From DASUNP01 sp035249305 (GTDB lineage Bacteria; Acidobacteriota; Blastocatellia; UBA7656): DNA of 64,000 nt. Positions 29,143 through 38,830 of this stretch are shown piece by piece (the stretch's first letter is position 1; the number at the start of each line of letters is the position of its first letter). Location: contig DATFGQ010000034.1 in assembly GCA_035249305.1 (NCBI GenBank), positions 38,756 through 102,755 of the forward strand, given 5' to 3'. Both the position numbers and the translations under genes were made by a program. The notes beneath the pieces were generated by a model, which worked only from the letters and a program-made list of their open reading frames with translations, did not search any database and was not told the origin of the DNA.

Positions 29143-31215
29143 ATGAACGGGTACGGACGTTTCCGCGTTGCGTTTTCTTTCGCCCTTTTGCTGGCCGCGT
29201 CGGCGGTCGCGCTGGCTAATGGGTTTACGATCGAGCAAGTCTTAAGCTCTCCTTTCCCTTCAGAGTTGATCGCTTCGGAGCAAGGCGACCGCGTCGCGTG
29301 GGTCTTCCGCGCCGAGGGGCGACGAAACATCTGGATCGCCGAAGCGCCCGCTTTCAAAGGTCGCCAGTTGACGCGCTACGACAAAGACGACGGGCAGGAT
29401 ATTACTCAACCTGTCTTCTCGCCCGACGGCAACTGGATAGCCTACGTGCGGGGCGGGCCGCCTAACACAGAGCAGGAGATCCCTAACCCGGCGAGCGACC
29501 CGGCGGGCGTGCGCCAGGAAGTCTGGATAGTCAACACGCGCACGGGCGCCACGGTGAAGATCGGCGAAGGGAGCTCGCCGTCGTTCACGCCTCGCAGCGA
29601 TCGAGTTCTCTTCGCGCGCGAAGGCGACCTCTGGTGGGGCGCGACCACGGGGGGCGCGGCGAAAAAGATGTTCGAGATACGCGGCCAGGTCAACTCGCCC
29701 GAGTGGTCACCGGACGGGTCGCGGCTCGCGTTTGTCTCCGCGCGCGGCGATCACAGCTTCATAGGCATCTTTGACCCCAAAGCATCGCGCATCAGCTTTA
29801 TTCAGCCGAGCCTCGACCGCGACGTAGAGCCGCGGTGGTCTATGGACGGCAAGCGCATAGCTTTTATTCGTCTGTTCAACGTCACGGACACCTATTCGGC
29901 CGACAGAGAGCGGCTTCAGCCATGGGCCATATGGGTCGCGGACGCCAGGACAGCCTCGGCCAAAGAGATTTGGAGATCGGCCAACACCGAGATGGACGCC
30001 TTCTCGCGGCAGCTTGGCAATAACGTCTTGCAATGGGCCGCGGGAGACAGGCTCGTATTCGGCTCGGAAAAATCTGGCTGGTCGCACCTCTACTCGATAC
30101 CCGCGAGCGGCGGCGAAGTGACGGCGTTGACTTCGGGCAATTACGAAGTCGAAAACGTAGCCTGGCCCGCCGACCGCTCTTACGTCGTCATAGCGGCGAA
30201 CGCCGGACAGATAGACCACCGCCACCTGTGGAAAGTCCCTGTCGCCGGCGGCGCGCCAGTCCAGATCACGCGCGGCAACACGATCGAGATGTATCCGGTC
30301 GTAGTAAGCTCGGGCAACCAGATCGCCTTCTTGCGTTCGACTGCGCGCGACCCGTTTCTCCCTCACATCGCGTCGGCCGACGGGAACAATATGAGGCCGC
30401 TCGCGCCTTCGGCCCTTCCCCAAGGGTTCCCGTCCGCACTCCTGGTCGAGCCCGAGCAGGTGATATTCAAAGCCGCCGACGGGCTTGAGATTCACGGGCA
30501 GTTGTTCAAGCCTAAGAACTCTACCGGGCGTGCGCCCGCGGTCGTCTTCATGCACGGCGGGCCCGTGCGGCAGATGCTTCTGGGATGGCATTACAGGGGC
30601 TACTACCACAGCGCCTACGCGTTCAACCAGTACCTGGCGAGCCGCGGTTACGTCGTGCTTTCGGTCAACTACCGCAGCGGCGTGGGCTACGGCCGCGCCT
30701 TCCGCGAGGCGAAGAACCGGGGGCCGCGCGGCGCTTCCGAATACCAGGACATAGTCGCGGCAGGCAAGTACCTGCGATCGAGGCCGGACGTCGACGGCAA
30801 GCGTATAGGATTGTGGGGCGGCTCTTACGGCGGCTACCTGACGGCTATGGGGCTGGCGCGCGACAGCGACCTGTTCGCGGCGGGCGTAGACATCCACGGC
30901 GTTCATGACTGGAGCGCGCGCGTGGGGCGCGACCCGTGGGCCACGGGGTCCGCGGAGATGATAAAGCTCGGGCGCGAGTCTTCGCCCATGGCTTCCGTAG
31001 ATAAATGGAGATCGCCCGTGCTCTTGATTCACGGCGACGACGACCGCAACGTGGCCTTCAGCCAGTCAGTGCAGCTCGCGCGTCGCTTGCGTGACCGCGG
31101 GGTCCACTTCGAGCAGATGGTCTTCCCGGACGAAATTCACGACTTCCTGCGCCACGAAAACTGGGTGAAGATCTATCACGCGTCGTCGGACTTTTTCGAC
31201 AAGCACCTGAAGTAA
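29143..31215 (+). CDS. S9-family prolyl oligopeptidase-type serine peptidase
   Basis: A 690-residue exported peptidase. A signal peptide (about 1-25) precedes a TolB/WD-like beta-propeller (about 30-420) with repeated SPDGxxIA and FSPDG motifs. The alpha/beta-hydrolase catalytic domain follows. The nucleophile serine is in LWGGSYGGYLTAM near residue 565, the aspartate in HGDDDRNVAFSQS near 629, and the histidine in PDEIHDFLRHENW near 666. The order and spacing match the acylaminoacyl-peptidase/DPP-IV-like group, which trims short peptides. GGGGGAG precedes the ATG. Confidence 0.93.
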   Translation: MNGYGRFRVAFSFALLLAASAVALANGFTIEQVLSSPFPSELIASEQGDRVAWVFRAEGRRNIWIAEAPAFKGRQLTRYDKDDGQDITQPVFSPDGNWIAYVRGGPPNTEQEIPNPASDPAGVRQEVWIVNTRTGATVKIGEGSSPSFTPRSDRVLFAREGDLWWGATTGGAAKKMFEIRGQVNSPEWSPDGSRLAFVSARGDHSFIGIFDPKASRISFIQPSLDRDVEPRWSMDGKRIAFIRLFNVTDTYSADRERLQPWAIWVADARTASAKEIWRSANTEMDAFSRQLGNNVLQWAAGDRLVFGSEKSGWSHLYSIPASGGEVTALTSGNYEVENVAWPADRSYVVIAANAGQIDHRHLWKVPVAGGAPVQITRGNTIEMYPVVVSSGNQIAFLRSTARDPFLPHIASADGNNMRPLAPSALPQGFPSALLVEPEQVIFKAADGLEIHGQLFKPKNSTGRAPAVVFMHGGPVRQMLLGWHYRGYYHSAYAFNQYLASRGYVVLSVNYRSGVGYGRAFREAKNRGPRGASEYQDIVAAGKYLRSRPDVDGKRIGLWGGSYGGYLTAMGLARDSDLFAAGVDIHGVHDWSARVGRDPWATGSAEMIKLGRESSPMASVDKWRSPVLLIHGDDDRNVAFSQSVQLARRLRDRGVHFEQMVFPDEIHDFLRHENWVKIYHASSDFFDKHLK

Positions 31216-31338
31216 CAAGTCACAACCTGCTTTCGGGGCGCGAAGGACAGAAGCTAACTCGGCGCGGTATAATGTCGGGTGAAGCTTTTATCCTTTGCGC
31301 CCTTATATTTTTTTGAGATTTTTTCCGTATCGACGGAA

Positions 31339-31363
31339 GAAACTTGTAAAACCATGTGTCTAA
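31339..31363 (+). promoter_or_regulatory. Candidate ECF-type promoter before the sigma gene
   Basis: GAAACTT (31339-31345) and TCTAA (31359-31363) resemble the -35 and -10 of ECF-dependent promoters, spaced 13 bases, a little short. Position upstream of an ECF sigma gene would fit autoregulation. Confidence 0.3.
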
Positions 31364-31426
31364 AAATCATGGAAGAATCTTTCGGTCGCCGTGTGTAAAG
31401 GCGGGAAGCGCAGATTGACCGTACTC

Positions 31427-32005
31427 ATGAATTCCCAGGAAAGTTACTCGGACCTCGAAGAGCGGGAGCTTATTGTCGCGGCGCAAGCCGGCGACAGGGC
31501 TGCGTTTAAAGAGATCTACGACCGCTTTCGCGACCGGGTCTACAATCTGGCGTTTTACTCGCTCGGCGAGGCGCTCGCCGCCGAAGACGTGTTGCAAATA
31601 GTCTTCATGAAGATACACCGCGGGCTTCCGGGCTTCCGGTTCGAGTCGCAGCTCGCGACCTGGATATACCGAATCGCGCTGAACCAGTGCCTCAATGAGA
31701 ACCGCCGGCACGGCGCACATCATGTGCCGCTGGAATCGCTCTTAGGGAGCGGCGACGAGATAGACATCGACTCGTCGCCCCACGACAAGTGGGCCGTGAG
31801 CGAGAGGCGGGAGATCGTACGGCAAGCCGTCCTCGAGCTTTCGCCGAAGCTCCGCGCCGTCGTGGCCCTGAAGTATCTGGAAGGGCTTTCGTATGATGAG
31901 GTGGCCGAGGTGCTCGGATGTTCGACTGGGACTGTGGCTTCGCGGCTCAACCGCGCGCTGTCGCAGATGGAAGCGCGGCTGAGGCCGCTCAGACGACTCT
32001 TGTGA
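31427..32005 (+). CDS. ECF sigma factor (RpoE-like)
   Basis: A 192-residue group 4 sigma factor. Region 2 spans about residues 14-85 (LIVAAQAGDRAAFKEIYDRF, then ATWIYRIALNQCLNENRR), and region 4 about 125-185, with the helix-turn-helix SYDEVAEVLGCSTGTVASRLNRAL. The ATG at 31427 gives a family-typical N-terminus; a GTG at 31391 would add 12 residues. The next gene, 28 bases downstream, is a zinc-finger anti-sigma factor, so activity is probably held off at the membrane until a signal arrives. Confidence 0.88.
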   Translation: MNSQESYSDLEERELIVAAQAGDRAAFKEIYDRFRDRVYNLAFYSLGEALAAEDVLQIVFMKIHRGLPGFRFESQLATWIYRIALNQCLNENRRHGAHHVPLESLLGSGDEIDIDSSPHDKWAVSERREIVRQAVLELSPKLRAVVALKYLEGLSYDEVAEVLGCSTGTVASRLNRALSQMEARLRPLRRLL

Positions 32006-32033
32006 GTGTAAAACGCAAGGCAGGAGCATTACT

Positions 32034-32753
32034 ATGATTTGCTGGCGAGTCGACATAAAGAGAGACTTTTCGCGTTACCTGCACGGCGAGCTTGACCGCG
32101 CGCGGGCCGGCCGCGTCGAGGACCACGTGCTTGATTGCCTGATCTGCCGCGCGCACCTCGCGCGCATACGCGACGGGCACCGCTTCGCCGAGCAGACGCC
32201 GCGCCTCAGGCCCGAGCGCGACGTGTGGTCGGCCATCGAAGCGGCGATCCAGTCCGACGGCCTGCACGCGCAACATCCAGCCGCGGGCCGCGCCATCGCC
32301 TCGCCTTTCTGGCGCGCGCCTTCTTTCAACAGAAGGCTGGCCGCCGCGGTCGCTGTGATTGCTCTGATCGCGGTGGGCCTGATCGTCGCGTTGGACCGCA
32401 GGGAGGCCGGCGAAATGGCGTGGCCCGCCATCGCCGAGCGCTTCGACGAGAAAGAGTTTCATGAGGTGAGCATCTCGAACATAAGCACGAACACCAAGCC
32501 GCACGTCGTCGCCGAAGGCTTTGTGAGCGAAGTCCGCATAGACCGCGACGGCGACCTCACGTTCCGCCTTGTCGAAGACCTTGAGCAGGGAGAGCCCTTC
32601 ATAGTCTGTGAGATCATCGAGCCGATACGCCTGGAAGCGCCTTCCGTCGGGAGCCGCGTTCGCGTCTACGGCGTGAGCCGCTACGACGACCAGGAGAACC
32701 ACCGCTGGCACGAGGTCCACCCCGTACTGAACATAGAGAACATTCCGCGTTGA
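32034..32753 (+). CDS. Zinc-finger anti-sigma factor with an OB-like C-terminal domain
   Basis: A 239-residue membrane protein. The N-terminal cytoplasmic zf-HC2 motif reads HVLDCLICRAH (about residues 35-45), the zinc-binding anti-sigma domain that captures ECF sigma factors. A membrane segment LAAAVAVIALIAVGLIVAL lies at about 101-119. The remaining 115 residues, presumably periplasmic, are beta-rich with a GFVSEVRIDRDGDLTFRL start and WHEVHPVLNIENI end, resembling small bacterial OB-fold domains. That domain is unusual for the family and may sense the signal. Confidence 0.8.
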   Translation: MICWRVDIKRDFSRYLHGELDRARAGRVEDHVLDCLICRAHLARIRDGHRFAEQTPRLRPERDVWSAIEAAIQSDGLHAQHPAAGRAIASPFWRAPSFNRRLAAAVAVIALIAVGLIVALDRREAGEMAWPAIAERFDEKEFHEVSISNISTNTKPHVVAEGFVSEVRIDRDGDLTFRLVEDLEQGEPFIVCEIIEPIRLEAPSVGSRVRVYGVSRYDDQENHRWHEVHPVLNIENIPR

Positions 32754-32805
32754 TCAATTGCCTTTCAGTGTTTGTACTTGTCCCTAAGAAATAAAGGAGA
32801 ATCTG

Positions 32806-35556
32806 ATGTCGTTGAACAAGAAGATCACTTTCCGAAAAATGATTTGCCATTCGCTTACTGCATTGATTCTGCTCTTTTCATTCGCCCCGGTCAGCCTGGC
32901 CGCCGAGACGGCGGGCATCTCCGGAATAGTGCGCGACGAGTCGGGCGCGGTCGTGGCCGACGCGACGGTCTCGCTCCTCAACGCGCAGCGCTCCATCATA
33001 GCGGCTACTAAGACCGACGCGCAGGGGCGCTTCTCTTTCTCGGGCGTTCCGGTGGGCAGCTATGAGCTGTTCGTGACTTCGAAAGGGTTCACAGAGCAGC
33101 GCAGGGCCGTCGCCGCGCGCGAGGCGTCCGAGAATGTCGAGGTGACGCTTCAGCCAGGGCCTATCACCGAGACCGTCACAGTCACGGCAGTGCCAGGGAC
33201 CGTCGAAAGCATCGAGTCGGTCTCTCAACAGGTCAACCTCATAAACGAGCGCGAGATCGAAGAGCGCGCCAAATCCGTCATCGCCCAGGTCGCAACCGAA
33301 GAGACGGGCATTCACCTACAGCGCACTAGCCCGACGGTCTCGGGCGTCTTCGTGCGCGGGCTCACCGGCAACAAAGTCAACGTCTTCATAGACGGCATCA
33401 GGTATTCGACCTCCACGCAAAGGGGCGGCGTCAGCTCGTTTTTCAACCTGATAGAGCCGACCAGCATCCAGGCGCTCGAAGTGTTGCGCGGCCCGAACAG
33501 CGCGCAATACGGGAGCGACTCGATAGGCGGCAGCCTCCAGTTCTTGACGCGCCTGCCGCGCTACACGCCGCAGGGAGATAACGCGCACGGGCGGCTGGGC
33601 GTCTTCGTAAACAGCGCCGACGCGGGATTCGGCTCAAACCTGTCGACCTCTTTCGCCACGCGGAACTTCGGCCTTCTGGTCAACGTGGCGGGCCACCGGG
33701 CGAACACTCTCAGGACGGGCCACGAGAGGGATTCGCATAACGCCGTGACGCGCTTCTTCAACCTGAGCTCGGACCTGGTTATAGACGGCCGCACGCCCGA
33801 CACAGCATTCACGCAGTACGGCGGGATGATCAAGATGAACTACTCGCCGACGTTCGGCTCGCAGGTGACCGGCACTTACATACGCAGCCATATAGACGGC
33901 GGCAAGCGCTGGGACCAGCTTCTGGGCGGCGACGGCAACCTGATCGCCGATCTCAGAAACTTCATGCTCGATTTCTTTTACCTGAAGTATGACAACGTTC
34001 GCGTGGGCTGGCTCGACAGCCTCACGCTCACTTATTCGTTCAACTCGCAGCGCGAAGAGCGCGTCAACCAGGGCGGCAATGGCAACCCGCGCGCCTCGAT
34101 CAATCATGAGTATGAGCGCACAAAAGTACACGGGATTCAGGCGCAGGCTTCGAAGCTCGTAGGGACGCGCAACAGCTTTTTATTCGGGGCCGATTATTAC
34201 CACGACCGGCTCCACTCGCCGTCGTTCGGCGTCAACCCGGTGACGAACGTCTCGACGATACGCCGCGGGCGCGTGCCGGGTAACGCCCGCTACGACAAGG
34301 GCGGGGCCTTCATCCAGGATGTGTTCGACGTGATACCGGAGAGGCTGCGTCTAATCGGCAACGTTCGTTACAACGTCGCCTCCTACAAGGCGAGGACTGA
34401 AGACTCGCCGCTGCTGCCCAACGGGCGCAGGCTGTGGCCTAGCGATTCGCTGCGCGTAGACGATTGGACCTACCGCGCGGGCGTCGTCGTCACGCCGGTC
34501 GAAGGGCTGAGCCTGCTGGCCAACTTCAGCCGAGGTTTCCGCGCCCCGCACCTTACAGACCTCGACACGCTCGGTCTGACGGGGTCCGGTTTCGAAGTGC
34601 CCGCAAACGAAGTCGCCTCGCGAGGCGCGACCATAGGCTCGACGGCAAATAGCATGGCGGTCTCTACCGGGAGGCCCGTCGAGCAGACCAGGTCTGAGAC
34701 GAGCCAGAATTACGAGGTGGGCGCTCGCTTCCACAACCGCCACGTCGATACGGACTTCGCCTTCTTCGTCAACGACATCAGCGACAACATCGCCAAGCAG
34801 GCGCTGATACTGCCGCCGGGCGCCGTGGGGCAGTTGCTCGGCAGCGACCCGATCACCGCGCAGGGGCCGACCGGCGTCGTCTTCGTCGCCGCGACGAGCA
34901 ACCCCGTGCTGGTGCGCGCCAACTTTGACGACGTGCGCATCTGGGGCATAGAGCACACGTTCGACGCGAGGATAAATAGCGATTGGAGCGTCGGGACCGT
35001 CTTCACCTATTTGCACGCGCGCGACAAGCGGACGGACCTGCCTCCGAACATCGAAGGCGGGACGCCCGCGCCCGAAGGGTGGCTGAAGATTCGCTACGCG
35101 CCGGCCGGCCGCAGGTGGTGGATAGAGCCGTACGTGCACGTGGCCGACCGCCAGGAGCGGCTCTCCACGCTCGACCTCGAAGACCGCCGCACGGGGGCCA
35201 CGCGCTCGCGGACGAGCATAGCTAACTTCTTCCTCAACGGCGCGACGGCGCGCGGGCTTGTGAGCCCCGGCCCGGACGGGGTGTTCGGCAACGCCGACGA
35301 CCGCCTGATCGCGACGGGCGAAACGCTCGCGCAGATACAACTGCGCGTGCTCGGGCCGGCGGGGCTGCCGCTGCCGCTTTACGACGCGGTGCCGGGCTAC
35401 GTCACGTTTAATGTGCGCGGCGGCATAAGGTTCGGCGAGCGGCACGACCTGCTGGTCGATTTTGAGAACATAAGCGACCGCAACTATCGCGGCATAAGCT
35501 GGGGCCTCGACGCGCCCGGCCGCGGCGTATACGCCAGGTTCAACACGAGGTTTTAA
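32806..35556 (+). CDS. TonB-dependent outer-membrane receptor
   Basis: A 916-residue receptor. A signal peptide (about 1-32) precedes a carboxypeptidase-regulatory-like domain (about 36-120; ISGIVRDESGAVVADATVSL). The plug domain (about 130-245) includes RGLTGNKVNVFIDGIRY and VLRGPNSAQYGSDSIGG. The remainder is a 22-stranded barrel ending in an aromatic residue (NTRF). The IDGIRY and RGP-SAQYG motifs are those of vitamin, siderophore or haem receptors; the ligand is not clear. It lies 52 bases after the anti-sigma gene, so the sigma factor may control it. A strong terminator follows. Confidence 0.93.
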   Translation: MSLNKKITFRKMICHSLTALILLFSFAPVSLAAETAGISGIVRDESGAVVADATVSLLNAQRSIIAATKTDAQGRFSFSGVPVGSYELFVTSKGFTEQRRAVAAREASENVEVTLQPGPITETVTVTAVPGTVESIESVSQQVNLINEREIEERAKSVIAQVATEETGIHLQRTSPTVSGVFVRGLTGNKVNVFIDGIRYSTSTQRGGVSSFFNLIEPTSIQALEVLRGPNSAQYGSDSIGGSLQFLTRLPRYTPQGDNAHGRLGVFVNSADAGFGSNLSTSFATRNFGLLVNVAGHRANTLRTGHERDSHNAVTRFFNLSSDLVIDGRTPDTAFTQYGGMIKMNYSPTFGSQVTGTYIRSHIDGGKRWDQLLGGDGNLIADLRNFMLDFFYLKYDNVRVGWLDSLTLTYSFNSQREERVNQGGNGNPRASINHEYERTKVHGIQAQASKLVGTRNSFLFGADYYHDRLHSPSFGVNPVTNVSTIRRGRVPGNARYDKGGAFIQDVFDVIPERLRLIGNVRYNVASYKARTEDSPLLPNGRRLWPSDSLRVDDWTYRAGVVVTPVEGLSLLANFSRGFRAPHLTDLDTLGLTGSGFEVPANEVASRGATIGSTANSMAVSTGRPVEQTRSETSQNYEVGARFHNRHVDTDFAFFVNDISDNIAKQALILPPGAVGQLLGSDPITAQGPTGVVFVAATSNPVLVRANFDDVRIWGIEHTFDARINSDWSVGTVFTYLHARDKRTDLPPNIEGGTPAPEGWLKIRYAPAGRRWWIEPYVHVADRQERLSTLDLEDRRTGATRSRTSIANFFLNGATARGLVSPGPDGVFGNADDRLIATGETLAQIQLRVLGPAGLPLPLYDAVPGYVTFNVRGGIRFGERHDLLVDFENISDRNYRGISWGLDAPGRGVYARFNTRF

Positions 35557-35590
35557 TTCGCTCGGTCCTCCTCTACACGGGCGATTTCAA

Positions 35591-35653
35591 GCGCCGGGGA
35601 ATTACGCGTTTCGACAGTGGTACTCGAAACGCGTAACCTCCCCGGCGCTTTTT
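35591..35653 (+). terminator. Rho-independent terminator after the TonB receptor
   Basis: GCGCCGGGGAATTACGCGTTTCG (stem from 35591) pairs with the arm at 35625-35648 and is followed by TTTTT (35649-35653). The stem is 20 or more base pairs, with a 2-base bulge. Confidence 0.85.
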
Positions 35654-35719
35654 CGCATGAAGATAATGAGGAGCCGGTCTGCGCCTGCGTGGTAGAATAT
35701 AGTCACGATACGTGAGCTT

Positions 35720-35941
35720 ATGACTAAGGAAGAAGCCCAACTCTTTAAACAGCGGTTCCTAGCAGCGAACGCTGTTGAGATCGCAGAGTTGCGTTCTATG
35801 AGCATTGATTCAAAGCTCGAACAGGCTGCCGCGCTCATGGCCTCGGCAAAACAGATGGGCTGGGAAGAAAGACTCGTCGAAGGGGAGGCCGAAGTAAGGA
35901 GTCGGTGGGTTCGTCTCAAGAAGGCGTACAAGAGTGACTGA
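35720..35941 (+). CDS. Small helical protein preceding a nucleotidyltransferase
   Basis: A 73-residue, wholly helical, charged protein that I do not recognise by family. It overlaps the downstream nucleotidyltransferase gene by 8 bases (GTGACTGA), so the two are coupled. This position, and the small size, resemble the partner gene of nucleotidyltransferase toxin-antitoxin modules, but there is no HEPN motif. Function unknown. Confidence 0.6.
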   Translation: MTKEEAQLFKQRFLAANAVEIAELRSMSIDSKLEQAAALMASAKQMGWEERLVEGEAEVRSRWVRLKKAYKSD

Positions 35942-36518
35942 TCCCGTTTCATCGCCCTTACTCCAAGTGCTCGATGACCTCACGGCTTGGCTGACAGTTG
36001 AAAATGTGCGAGGTGCCATAATCGGCGGAGTCGCGGCGTCAGTACTAGGCCGCCCAAGGATGACTCGCGACGTGGACGCGCTCGTGCTTCTTGACTCCGC
36101 GAGGCTGAAGACGTTCCTGGCTGCGGGGTCTCGCTTCGGGTTCAAACCGAGGCTCGGCGACGCAGTCGAATTCGCGACGCGCAACCGCGTGCTGCTCGCG
36201 TCCCACGAGCCAAGCAAGACCCCGGTTGACATAGCATTAGGATTCCTGCCCTTCGAAGAAGAGAGCATCGCCCGCTCGACCGTAGTTACGGTCGCTGGAG
36301 TATCATTCCCCGTAGTCAGCCCGGAAGACCTGATGGTTATGAAGGCGGTCGCTCACCGTCCTCGTGATGTGGCGGACATAGAGTCTCTCTTAGATGCCAA
36401 TCCGAAGCTCGATCTTGAGCGGGTTCGCTACTGGGTCGGACAGTTCGCTTCCGTGCTTGAGGCCCCCGAGATATTGAATGACCTGGAAGCTATGCTGGCA
36501 CGTCGCGTAAGCCCCTGA
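35934..36518 (+). CDS. Nucleotidyltransferase-fold protein (AbiEii/MNT-like)
   Basis: A 194-residue protein with the Pol-beta-type nucleotidyltransferase core. AIIGGVAASVLGRPRMTRDVDALV (about residues 27-50) gives the GG/S helix and the DxD metal pair; VDIALGFLPFEEE (about 95) supplies the third acidic residue. SPEDLMVMKAVAHRPRDVADIESLL (about 130-155) is the C-terminal helix seen in AbiEii-type and DUF-type NTases. Such proteins modify nucleotides, RNA or partner proteins, often in toxin-antitoxin or phage-defence roles. The start is a GTG inside the preceding gene. Confidence 0.75.
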   Translation: MTDPVSSPLLQVLDDLTAWLTVENVRGAIIGGVAASVLGRPRMTRDVDALVLLDSARLKTFLAAGSRFGFKPRLGDAVEFATRNRVLLASHEPSKTPVDIALGFLPFEEESIARSTVVTVAGVSFPVVSPEDLMVMKAVAHRPRDVADIESLLDANPKLDLERVRYWVGQFASVLEAPEILNDLEAMLARRVSP

Positions 36519-36725
36519 TCTCAAATCTCAAAACATGTAATCGTAAGAAGATCGGACGGCGCGCTTATTGAATCGCTTTTGCATTTGTGATATATGACAC
36601 GGGATTTGAATGGTTCGGGTTTTATCTTTCGTCTAGTAGATTGACGGCGAATCAGGTTTCCTCATAATAACTCGCAATCTTTTCATCACTGATTAGGTTG
36701 TAGCCGCAGTTGAAGGAGTTCGGAG

Positions 36726-37775
36726 ATGACAAGCCATCCACATGAGTATCAAGAGCGGGTTGTCCCGTTTACGGCGGGGGACGGATTTCAATTGAACCTA
36801 ATTAACGTCCGGGGCCAGGAGCCGGGGTCGAAAGGGCCTGTCGTTCTTGTCCATGGCGCGGGCGTCCGAGCTAATCTGTTTCGCGCCCCGGCACGTACTA
36901 CGATAGTCGATTATCTCATCCAAAACGGCTACGACGTGTGGCTGTTGAACTGGCGCGCAAGCATAGAGTTTGAGCCGAACACCTGGACGCTAGACAAGGC
37001 CGCCCTCTACGACCACCCGGAGGCCATCAAGACGGTCGCCAAAGAGACGGGCTCGGACGAGATCAAAGCGATAATACATTGCCAGGGCTCTACGAGCTTT
37101 ATGATGTCGGCAATGGCGGGGCTTGTGCCGCAGGTCAAGACGATCGTGACCAACGCCGTATCGTTACACCCGGTCGTGCCGCCCTGGTCGGTCTTCAAGC
37201 TCAACTTCATGGTCCCGATCTTCTCGAGCATGACCGAGTATCTGAACCCGCGGTGGGGGATTGAAAAGTCGTCGAACCTCGCCGCGAAGGGCGTCTCTTT
37301 GATGACGAAGCTCTTCCACCACGAATGCGAAAACGCCGTGTGCAAACAGGTGAGCATAACTTACGGCGCGGGCTTCCCGGCCCTGTGGCGACACGAGAAT
37401 ATAACCGAAGAGACTCATGAATGGCTCAAGCATGAGTTCGCAGAGGTGCCTATAGCCTTCTTCCGGCAGATAGCCAAGTGCGTGCGCAGAGGGAACCTGG
37501 TATCGGTCGAAGGGCATAAGCAACTGCCGGCGGATTTCGTCGCGCAGCCGCCGCAAACCGACGCGCGCTTTGCGTTCTTCGCGGGCGAGAAGAATCAATG
37601 CTTCCTGGCCAAGAGTCAGGTCGAGAGTTACGAGTACTTCAACAAGCTTCGCAAGAACTATCACGCGCTGCACGTTCTGCCCCAATACAGCCACCTGGAC
37701 GTATTCTGGGGGAAGAAGGCCGTCGAGGAGACTTACCCGTTGATCCTTAAGGAGCTGGACACGCCTGTTAATTGA
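36726..37775 (+). CDS. Alpha/beta hydrolase
   Basis: A 349-residue cytoplasmic hydrolase. The oxyanion region is VVLVHGAGVRANLF (about 40-53). The nucleophile elbow appears as AIIHCQGSTSFMM near residue 122, with Ser in a GxSxS-like rather than GxSxG context. The catalytic His is probably in PQYSHLDVFWGKKA near 323. The domain shape resembles the esterase part of bacterial sterol oxidase fusions and acid lipases. It forms a pair with an acetoacetate-decarboxylase-like gene 12 bases downstream, hinting at lipid or ketone metabolism. Substrate unknown. Confidence 0.82.
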   Translation: MTSHPHEYQERVVPFTAGDGFQLNLINVRGQEPGSKGPVVLVHGAGVRANLFRAPARTTIVDYLIQNGYDVWLLNWRASIEFEPNTWTLDKAALYDHPEAIKTVAKETGSDEIKAIIHCQGSTSFMMSAMAGLVPQVKTIVTNAVSLHPVVPPWSVFKLNFMVPIFSSMTEYLNPRWGIEKSSNLAAKGVSLMTKLFHHECENAVCKQVSITYGAGFPALWRHENITEETHEWLKHEFAEVPIAFFRQIAKCVRRGNLVSVEGHKQLPADFVAQPPQTDARFAFFAGEKNQCFLAKSQVESYEYFNKLRKNYHALHVLPQYSHLDVFWGKKAVEETYPLILKELDTPVN

Positions 37776-37787
37776 AAAGGAGAGCGT

Positions 37788-38672
37788 ATGGGGATACCCG
37801 ATAGGATAAAGCGACAGCAAGGGCGTTTCGCTATGGTGGATGGAATACCGTTCAAGCTGCCGGTCAGCGAAGAGGGCTCTCCCGCTTTCATGGCTGCGTT
37901 CACCATAAACCCCGACAAGGCGAGAAAGCTGCTGCCGGGCAACGAGCTTTTCCCGCTCATAATCGGCGATAAGGCTTTGTTGATGTTCACCGTCATCGAT
38001 TATCGCAAGACGGTCATAGGCAAGTATATAGAGTTCGCGATCGGCATAGCCTGCACTCATGGGGAGAAGCCCTCGCCGCCCGTCATGCCCGCCCTGCTTA
38101 TGCAGCATTTCGGCACAGGCCAATTCATACTCGATCTGCCCGTCAGCTCGGAGATCTCTGTCAAAGGCGGCAAGGGCATCTGGGGCATGCCGAAGCATCA
38201 AGCCAACCTCGATTTCAATATTACGGACAAGACCGTCAGCAGCCAGTACGATCTTGACGGGCAATTGTGTGTGAAGATCGAGATCGATCGCCCTAAGCTC
38301 GCGATCGTGCCGCTCAGCATGAGCACGATCAGCTACGCGGCTTTTCGCGGGCTGCTGCTGAAATCAAATCTTTACTTTGAGGGCAAAGCCGGATTTAACC
38401 TCTTCAAGAAAGGCTCGGCCAGGCTTTACATAGGCCCTCACCCGCGCGTCGCGAAGCTGAAAGAGCTTGAGATCAACCCCGATCCGATAATGACCGCGTT
38501 CTTCCCTGAAACCACCGGCACGCTCGACGATCATTTTGAGGGGTGGTTCCTCAGTTACGACCAGCCGCCCGAGCAACCTATGGACGGAATGGAGAGCGTA
38601 GTCAACCTTGGATTGAGCGAGGAATGGCTCGCCCCGCCTTCCGCGCCCGCCGCCGAAGACGAGCTCGTCTAG
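37788..38672 (+). CDS. Acetoacetate decarboxylase-family protein
   Basis: A 294-residue protein of the ADC beta-cone superfamily. EISVKGGKGIWGMPKHQANL (about 125-144) corresponds to the E..GYPKK region holding the Schiff-base lysine of acetoacetate decarboxylase, here in the form WGMPKH. Superfamily members decarboxylate, aldolise or dehydrate keto acids. AAGGAG precedes the ATG. It is cotranscribed with the upstream alpha/beta hydrolase. The altered motif makes the exact reaction uncertain. Confidence 0.8.
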   Translation: MGIPDRIKRQQGRFAMVDGIPFKLPVSEEGSPAFMAAFTINPDKARKLLPGNELFPLIIGDKALLMFTVIDYRKTVIGKYIEFAIGIACTHGEKPSPPVMPALLMQHFGTGQFILDLPVSSEISVKGGKGIWGMPKHQANLDFNITDKTVSSQYDLDGQLCVKIEIDRPKLAIVPLSMSTISYAAFRGLLLKSNLYFEGKAGFNLFKKGSARLYIGPHPRVAKLKELEINPDPIMTAFFPETTGTLDDHFEGWFLSYDQPPEQPMDGMESVVNLGLSEEWLAPPSAPAAEDELV

Positions 38673-38830
38673 CGGGCGAGGGCCTCGGGGGCCAGACGGT
38701 TTCTCTTAACCCCGCCGATCTTCAAATCTTAAACCTGTAACCTGCCGCGCGCTTTTTGCGTCTTAGCGGCTTGACGGTTAAAATAGCTTTTCTTCACCTG
38801 GATTCTTATAAAAATCAAAGGAGCTTTGCG

